Source of the DNA: Bacteroidota bacterium
Lineage (GTDB): Bacteria > Bacteroidota > Ignavibacteria > Ignavibacteriales > Melioribacteraceae
Direction: 5' to 3'
NCBI GenBank assembly: GCA_023447335.1
Contig: JAEXOD010000232.1
Coordinates: 1 to 20,326 of the forward strand
Length of the DNA: 20,326 nt
Shown: positions 16,870 through 20,326 of the stretch, piece by piece
Layout: every line of letters begins with the position of its first letter
How positions within the stretch are numbered: position 1 is the first letter of the stretch
Translations under genes and position numbers: made by a program
Notes under the pieces: model-generated
Told to the model about the DNA's origin: nothing
The model's input: the letters and a program-made list of their open reading frames with translations, nothing else
Database searches by the model: none

Positions 16870-17131
16870 TCTTTAGATTTTAATTTACAAATATAATAAA
16901 TTATTAATTTTTAAAATAATAGACCTTATAAAAAACTATTCCTTAGCATATTAATTCTCGCATTTTTATGCATATTTTTAAATATTATAAGATATTTTAC
17001 TCTTTTTTCTATTCATTCTCTTGAAATTTTATAAAAATATTCGCTTATTATTTTTTGTTTTTTTTGTTGTGGAACTAAAATTTTTAATTGTTCAGTTTTT
17101 ATAATATAACCATATTTTATTGAGGAATGTT
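16870..17131. other. Divergent promoter region between glyS and lysA
   Basis: This 262-bp, extremely AT-rich gap separates divergent genes and must hold both promoters. On the minus strand, TATATTTG (16895-16888) matches the -7 element TAnnTTTG, but I see no -33 TTTG at proper spacing. On the plus strand, TATAAT (17100-17105) lies at a suitable distance before the lysA ribosome-binding site. No lysine riboswitch or T-box structure was recognised. Low-confidence promoter calls only. Confidence 0.4.
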
Positions 17132-17134
17132 ATG
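17122..17134 (+). promoter_or_regulatory. Ribosome-binding site deciding the lysA start
   Basis: GAGGA (17122-17126) lies five bases before ATG 17132. An in-frame TTG at 17120 would extend the protein by four codons but overlaps this site, so ATG 17132 is preferred. Confidence 0.75.
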
Positions 17135-18406
17135 AGTTTAATCGAATCCGATTTTTTTTATTATATCAATAACGAATTGTATTGTGAAAATGTTAGAGTA
17201 AACGATATTGTTGACACTTCAAAAACACCTGTTTATATTTACAGCAAAAAAGCTTTTCAAAACCATTATAAGTTATTTTCAGACGCTTTTAAGGATATTA
17301 ATCATACAATTTTTTATGCTTCAAAATCAAACTACAATTTAAATGTTATCAAAATATTTGAACAGCTTGGTGCCGGTTGTGACGTAAACAGTGCCGGTGA
17401 GTTTATTAGAGCATTAAAAGGCGGGTTTACTCCGGACAGAATTTTATTAACCGGTGTTGGCAAAACTTACGACGAAATTAAAATGGGAATTGAGTTAGGC
17501 GTAAAAATGATTAAAGCCGAAAGCCGACAAGAGTTGGAAGCAATCAGTCGAATTGCGACTGAGTTAGGTAAAAAAGTACCGGTCGCTATTCGCGTAAACC
17601 CTAATGTTGATCCTAAAACTCATCCGTATATTTCTACCGGTCTTAAAGAAAACAAATTTGGTATCCCATATAAAGATGCTATCAACTACTATCTAGAAGC
17701 CCAAAAATTGCCTAATATTGAGTTAAAAGGAATTGATATGCATATCGGTTCACAAATTACTGTTATTGAACCTTTTGTTGAAGCAGTAAAAAAAATGAAA
17801 GAACTAATTTTCAACCTTAAAGAAAACGGAATTGATCTCGAACACTTTGATATGGGAGGCGGAATGGGGGTTCCTTATAAAAACGAACATTCTTTTTCAC
17901 CATTTAAATTAGCTGCTGCTTTAATGCCAATATTCAAAGATTTAAATATGGAAATATTTTTTGAACCGGGACGTTATTTAACCGCCAATGCAGGAATTTT
18001 GATTGGAACAGTTTTATATACTAAAGTTAACAACGATAAAAACTTTATTGTAACAGATACTGCAATGACTGATTTATTACGTCCGAGCATTTATAACGCA
18101 TATCATCACATTCAACCTGTTGTAAACAAAGATTATGAAAACTTTATAGCTGATATTGTTGGTCCGGTATGTGAAAGCGGGGATTTTTTAGGTAAATCCC
18201 GTGAGATTCAAAAACTTGAACAAAACGACAGAATCGCAGTTCTTTCAGCCGGTGCATACGGAATGGTTATGTCTTCTAATTATAACGGTCGCCGCCGTCC
18301 TCCCGAAATTATTGTTGACGGTGATAAATATTATACTACACGAAGCCGTGAAACATACGACTACTTGTTATATGACGAACAATTAATTGACGAACTACAT
18401 CAATAA
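17132..18406 (+). CDS. lysA: Diaminopimelate decarboxylase
   Basis: LysA converts meso-diaminopimelate to L-lysine and CO2, the last step of lysine synthesis, using pyridoxal phosphate. The 424-residue product has the PLP lysine Lys65 in FYASKSN at the start of the alanine-racemase-like barrel. HIGSQ (204-208), the phosphate-binding GGG (242-244) and EPGR (278-281) follow. The C-terminal beta domain carries CESGD (347-351), with Cys347 reaching the partner subunit's active site, and GAYGMVM (374-380) with Tyr376. These residues favour DAP decarboxylase over arginine or ornithine decarboxylases of the same fold. It is the only complete plus-strand gene here, divergent from glyS and convergent with the T9SS cargo gene. 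Lysine genes are not clustered around it. Confidence 0.96.
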   Translation: MSLIESDFFYYINNELYCENVRVNDIVDTSKTPVYIYSKKAFQNHYKLFSDAFKDINHTIFYASKSNYNLNVIKIFEQLGAGCDVNSAGEFIRALKGGFTPDRILLTGVGKTYDEIKMGIELGVKMIKAESRQELEAISRIATELGKKVPVAIRVNPNVDPKTHPYISTGLKENKFGIPYKDAINYYLEAQKLPNIELKGIDMHIGSQITVIEPFVEAVKKMKELIFNLKENGIDLEHFDMGGGMGVPYKNEHSFSPFKLAAALMPIFKDLNMEIFFEPGRYLTANAGILIGTVLYTKVNNDKNFIVTDTAMTDLLRPSIYNAYHHIQPVVNKDYENFIADIVGPVCESGDFLGKSREIQKLEQNDRIAVLSAGAYGMVMSSNYNGRRRPPEIIVDGDKYYTTRSRETYDYLLYDEQLIDELHQ

Positions 18407-18425
18407 ATATGAATGTTACCTATGC

Positions 18426-18522
18426 CCACTATTTGAAAATAGTGGTAATTAATATTAACTTTTTATAGTATTATTATTAGCCACCTGCTTTCAATTACCA
18501 CTATCTTTAGCTAGTGGTAATT
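18426..18522. repeat. Three-armed inverted repeat cluster downstream of lysA
   Basis: A near-perfect palindrome CCACTATTTGAAAATAGTGG occupies 18426-18445. The motif ATAGTGGTAATT (18439-18450) recurs as TAGTGGTAATT (18512-18522) and, inverted, as AATTACCACTAT (18493-18504). The inverted copy can pair with either neighbour, giving alternative hairpins. It lies 20 bp after the lysA stop between convergent genes. It may act in transcript ending, or be a genomic palindromic repeat. Confidence 0.7.
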
Positions 18523-18559
18523 AGCTTTTACAATTCCCCAAGTTCGTTTAAAACAGCAA

Positions 18560-18579
18560 AGACGCACATATGTGCGTCT
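18560..18579. repeat. 20-bp perfect palindrome, REP-like
   Basis: AGACGCACATATGTGCGTCT is a perfect palindrome, GC-rich for its surroundings, and continues on the right as CTACTTTT. The flank resembles the GTAGAGACGC...GCGTCTCTAC intergenic repeats that I recall being dispersed in many Bacteroidota and cyanobacterial genomes. With the following T-rich stretch it could also terminate lysA transcription. Confidence 0.65.
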
Positions 18580-18650
18580 CTACTTTTATAAACTTCACTC
18601 CGTTAAGGAGTTAGTCATTCAATATTATAAATTCAAAACTCAGAATTATT

Positions 18651-18678
18651 TAACATTCAACACTTAACATTTAACACT
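18651..18678. repeat. 14-bp tandem repeat overlapping the T9SS cargo gene stop
   Basis: TAACATTCAACACT (18651-18664) is followed directly by TAACATTTAACACT (18665-18678), with one difference. The second copy runs into the stop codon at 18677-18679. The ATTCAA-rich stretch before it looks like the same low-complexity material. Confidence 0.7.
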
Positions 18679-19915
18679 ACTTTATCAGTGCCATTTTCCT
18701 TATCATACTATTATTGCCGGCTTCAACTTTATAAAAATATACACCACTATTTAAGTTGCTTCCGTCAAATTCTAAAGTATGTTTACCTGCTTCTTTATAA
18801 CCGGCGTTAATTGCTTTAACTTGTTGACCGATTGCGTTAAAAATGTATAAAGTTACATTACTTGCTTCAGGTAAATTAAAACTAATATTTGTTACCGGGT
18901 TAAAAGGATTAGGATAATTTTGAGCTACTTCAAATTTAACAGGTATATTTACGTTAACTTCAACTATATTTGAATATTCAAAATCGCCATTGTTATCAAT
19001 CTGTTTTAGTCTGTAGTAGTACATTCCGTTTTTGGTAATGTCTTTATCCGTAAAGGTATAATCTTTTACAGAGTTGCTGTTACCGTAACCGTTTTTAAAA
19101 GCTACTTTATTCCAATTGGTTTTATCAAAAGAACGTTCAACTTCAAATCCGTAGTTATTAATTTCTGTAGCAGTAGCCCAATTTAACACAACCGCTTTAT
19201 TTTGAAGTGCAGCAGTGAAAGAGGAAAGTTCAACAGGCAATAATGGATCGAAATTGCTATTATCGTTTGGATTTACTCCTGAAGTTAACGTAAACCCAAT
19301 ATAATGGCTATTAAAAGTAATGTTGCCTGAAGTACTTGTATTAACAAATAAATTTGAAGGCGCCCCAACAGAAATATTTCCACCGTTCCAATCTTCTTCT
19401 ATATACGCTAATACATAAATTTTCGATGGGGATCCTAAATCAGCTCTAGAGATTCTAATCTCCCAATAATGAGAAGTAGTATTTTTCCAATTAGATGTAC
19501 TAAATGTTGCACCTACCCATGAAGAGGTAAACTGTTTACGATATTCAGTATTGTCTATTGTTTTGAACGTATAATGATAATTTGCTGTAAAAGGTAAGGA
19601 TGGTGTCCATTTCCAAGACTCACCCGAAGTTGTACCAGTTCCATTGGTCGGAGTTGTCTGTGGATCAGTATCAAAATAAATATGAATTACCCTATTGTTA
19701 TCAGTAAGGAATCCAGCAGGTGTGTTACCAGAAAAACCAAAATAAAGATAGTTAGCATCCCAAGTAGCATAAAAATAATTGCTGCCCCCAGATGTCGTAG
19801 TAAATCGTTCATAATCAGTACTAAAGTCATTAGTACCATCAATCGTGATTGTATGATTTGATTGCGCAATCAAGACATTCACCATCACCATTAACACCAG
19901 TAAAAATTTTTTCAT
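18677..19915 (-). CDS. Secreted protein with T9SS type A sorting domain
   Basis: The 412-residue product has a Sec signal peptide (MKKFLLVLMVMVNVLIA, cleavage after Ala17). A beta-rich N-terminal domain follows (about 20-212). Its TIDGTND, YFYATWDANYLYFGF and IHIYFDTDPQTTP segments resemble CBM9/DOMON-type carbohydrate-binding folds. A PVELSSFTA linker (227-235) and a fibronectin-III-like module (about 236-322: LNWATATEINNYGFEVERS) come next. The type IX sorting domain (about 333-412) has NYPNPFNP (333-340), ISFNLPEASNVTLYIFNAIG, and ends SMIRKMALIK. It should cross the outer membrane by T9SS and be anchored or released at the surface. No catalytic residues are evident. A strong GGAGG (19927-19923) sits seven bases before ATG 19915. 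The binding target is unknown. Confidence 0.88.
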   Translation of the reverse strand: MKKFLLVLMVMVNVLIAQSNHTITIDGTNDFSTDYERFTTTSGGSNYFYATWDANYLYFGFSGNTPAGFLTDNNRVIHIYFDTDPQTTPTNGTGTTSGESWKWTPSLPFTANYHYTFKTIDNTEYRKQFTSSWVGATFSTSNWKNTTSHYWEIRISRADLGSPSKIYVLAYIEEDWNGGNISVGAPSNLFVNTSTSGNITFNSHYIGFTLTSGVNPNDNSNFDPLLPVELSSFTAALQNKAVVLNWATATEINNYGFEVERSFDKTNWNKVAFKNGYGNSNSVKDYTFTDKDITKNGMYYYRLKQIDNNGDFEYSNIVEVNVNIPVKFEVAQNYPNPFNPVTNISFNLPEASNVTLYIFNAIGQQVKAINAGYKEAGKHTLEFDGSNLNSGVYFYKVEAGNNSMIRKMALIK

Positions 19916-19987
19916 TTTATAACCTCCAAACTAAAATATAAATTTATATAATTAAACATCTATTAACACTAAATGGTTTAATAGAAA

Positions 19988-20019
19988 ACCCGTTGCAGTA
20001 AATATTTACGGCAACGGGT
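19988..20019 (-). terminator. Intrinsic terminator of the PorV/PorQ-like gene
   Basis: ACCCGTTGC (19988-19996) and GCAACGGGT (20011-20019) flank GTAAATATTTAC, itself a palindrome. The whole 32 bp therefore folds into one long stem broken only by a single A/G mismatch. Read on the minus strand it begins 19 bases after the stop at 20039 and is followed by TTTTCTATT. Confidence 0.85.
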
Positions 20020-20038
20020 AAAGTTAATACTTAATATA

Positions 20039-20326
20039 CTAAAATTTTAAGCCAATTGCAAAATGTTGCGTATCTTTTAATATACCAAAATCTTGGTAAG
20101 CGTAATCTAAGAATAACCCGAATCCGGGTGCTATATCATAGCTTAAACCAAAACCTAAAGTTAAACCTTCTTCCGCATTATCCAAAAATAACGATTTATA
20201 ACCGGCACGTAAAAATATGTTATTATATAAACCATATTCCATGCCAACGTTAATCGATTCGTCATTATCGCTTGGATGTAATGCATCTAAACCAACCGTA
20301 AATTTGTGAATTTCGTTTTTAAACAA
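20039..20326 (-). CDS. PorV/PorQ-like outer-membrane beta-barrel, C-terminal part (5' end outside window)
   Basis: About 96 residues are visible and the frame is open at the window edge; no true start is seen. The sequence alternates short hydrophobic strands and turns (INVGMEYGLYNNIFLRAGYK, LTLGFGLSYD, FGLFLDYAYQDF) and ends HFAIGLKF, a terminal Phe typical of outer-membrane barrels. FLRAGYKSLF followed by NAEEGLTLGFGLSYD resembles the C-terminus of the PorV/PorQ family, in which PorV carries T9SS cargo to the attachment complex. It lies upstream of a T9SS cargo gene but has its own terminator, so co-transcription is unlikely. Which family member it is, and whether it serves T9SS, cannot be told from this fragment. 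Confidence 0.7.
   Translation of the reverse strand: MFKNEIHKFTVGLDALHPSDNDESINVGMEYGLYNNIFLRAGYKSLFLDNAEEGLTLGFGLSYDIAPGFGLFLDYAYQDFGILKDTQHFAIGLKF

Noticed and set aside
16427..16883. Two plus-strand frames opposite the 5' part of glyS
   Set aside because: Both are antisense to highly conserved synthetase sequence and look like shadows.
16870..16990. T-box or riboswitch leader for glyS
   Set aside because: No T-box consensus bulge or strong stems are visible in this AT-rich leader, and T-boxes are not expected in this group.
17060..17095. Possible sigma-54 (-24/-12) promoter before lysA (TTGTGGAACTAAAATTTTT)
   Set aside because: The GG is not followed by GC at the required 10-base interval, so it does not fit the -24/-12 consensus.

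Overview
The window is AT-rich, mostly minus-strand bacterial chromosome. The gene content points to the Bacteroidota/Chlorobiota/Ignavibacteriota (FCB) group, most likely an Ignavibacteria-like organism. A secreted protein ends in a type IX secretion (T9SS) sorting domain and carries the 'PVELSSF' linker common in that group. A PorV/PorQ-like outer-membrane protein sits at the right edge. HslVU, a Bacteroidota-style DUF3109 protein and sigma-54 occur together, and one site matches the -33/-7 promoter pattern of Bacteroidota. This placement is inferred from protein character; no database was searched.

Layout. 1-735 (+): C-terminal half of aspartate ammonia-lyase, ending in a bidirectional terminator. 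777-1268 (-): remnant of a DUF4143 (COG1373-type) ATPase whose broken end coincides with a tandem pair of 26-bp repeats. 1308-1946 (-): lipoprotein acid phosphatase of the HAD superfamily. 2029-8484 (-): a compact six-gene run, transcribed DUF3109 protein, rpoN, NnrU/ICMT-like membrane protein, double-parvulin prolyl isomerase, hslV, hslU, closed by a clear intrinsic terminator. 8597-9271 (-): lone polyprenyl-phosphate sugar transferase. 9419-15102 (-): a three-gene signalling operon made of a seven-PAS membrane histidine kinase, a lone receiver protein and a receiver-kinase fusion; no DNA-binding output is encoded there. 15367-16869 (-): glycyl-tRNA synthetase. 17132-18406 (+): diaminopimelate decarboxylase. 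18426-18678: a repeat-rich gap between convergent genes. 18677-19915 (-): T9SS cargo protein. 19988-20019: terminator of the following gene. 20039-20326 (-): C-terminus of a PorV/PorQ-like beta-barrel.

How the genes work together. The 2-8.5 kb block links sigma-54 to envelope and cytoplasmic protein quality control (a periplasmic PPIase plus the HslVU protease). The signalling operon looks like a phosphorelay with several inputs that must act on partners encoded elsewhere. The right end concerns protein export to the surface. Most genes are conserved housekeeping genes. I found no CRISPR array, tRNA, rRNA, insertion sequence or convincing novel multi-gene defence system. The parts most worth a second look are the output-less phosphorelay, the repeat-flanked DUF4143 remnant, the promoter apparently nested in the hslU terminator, and the stacked palindromes after lysA.
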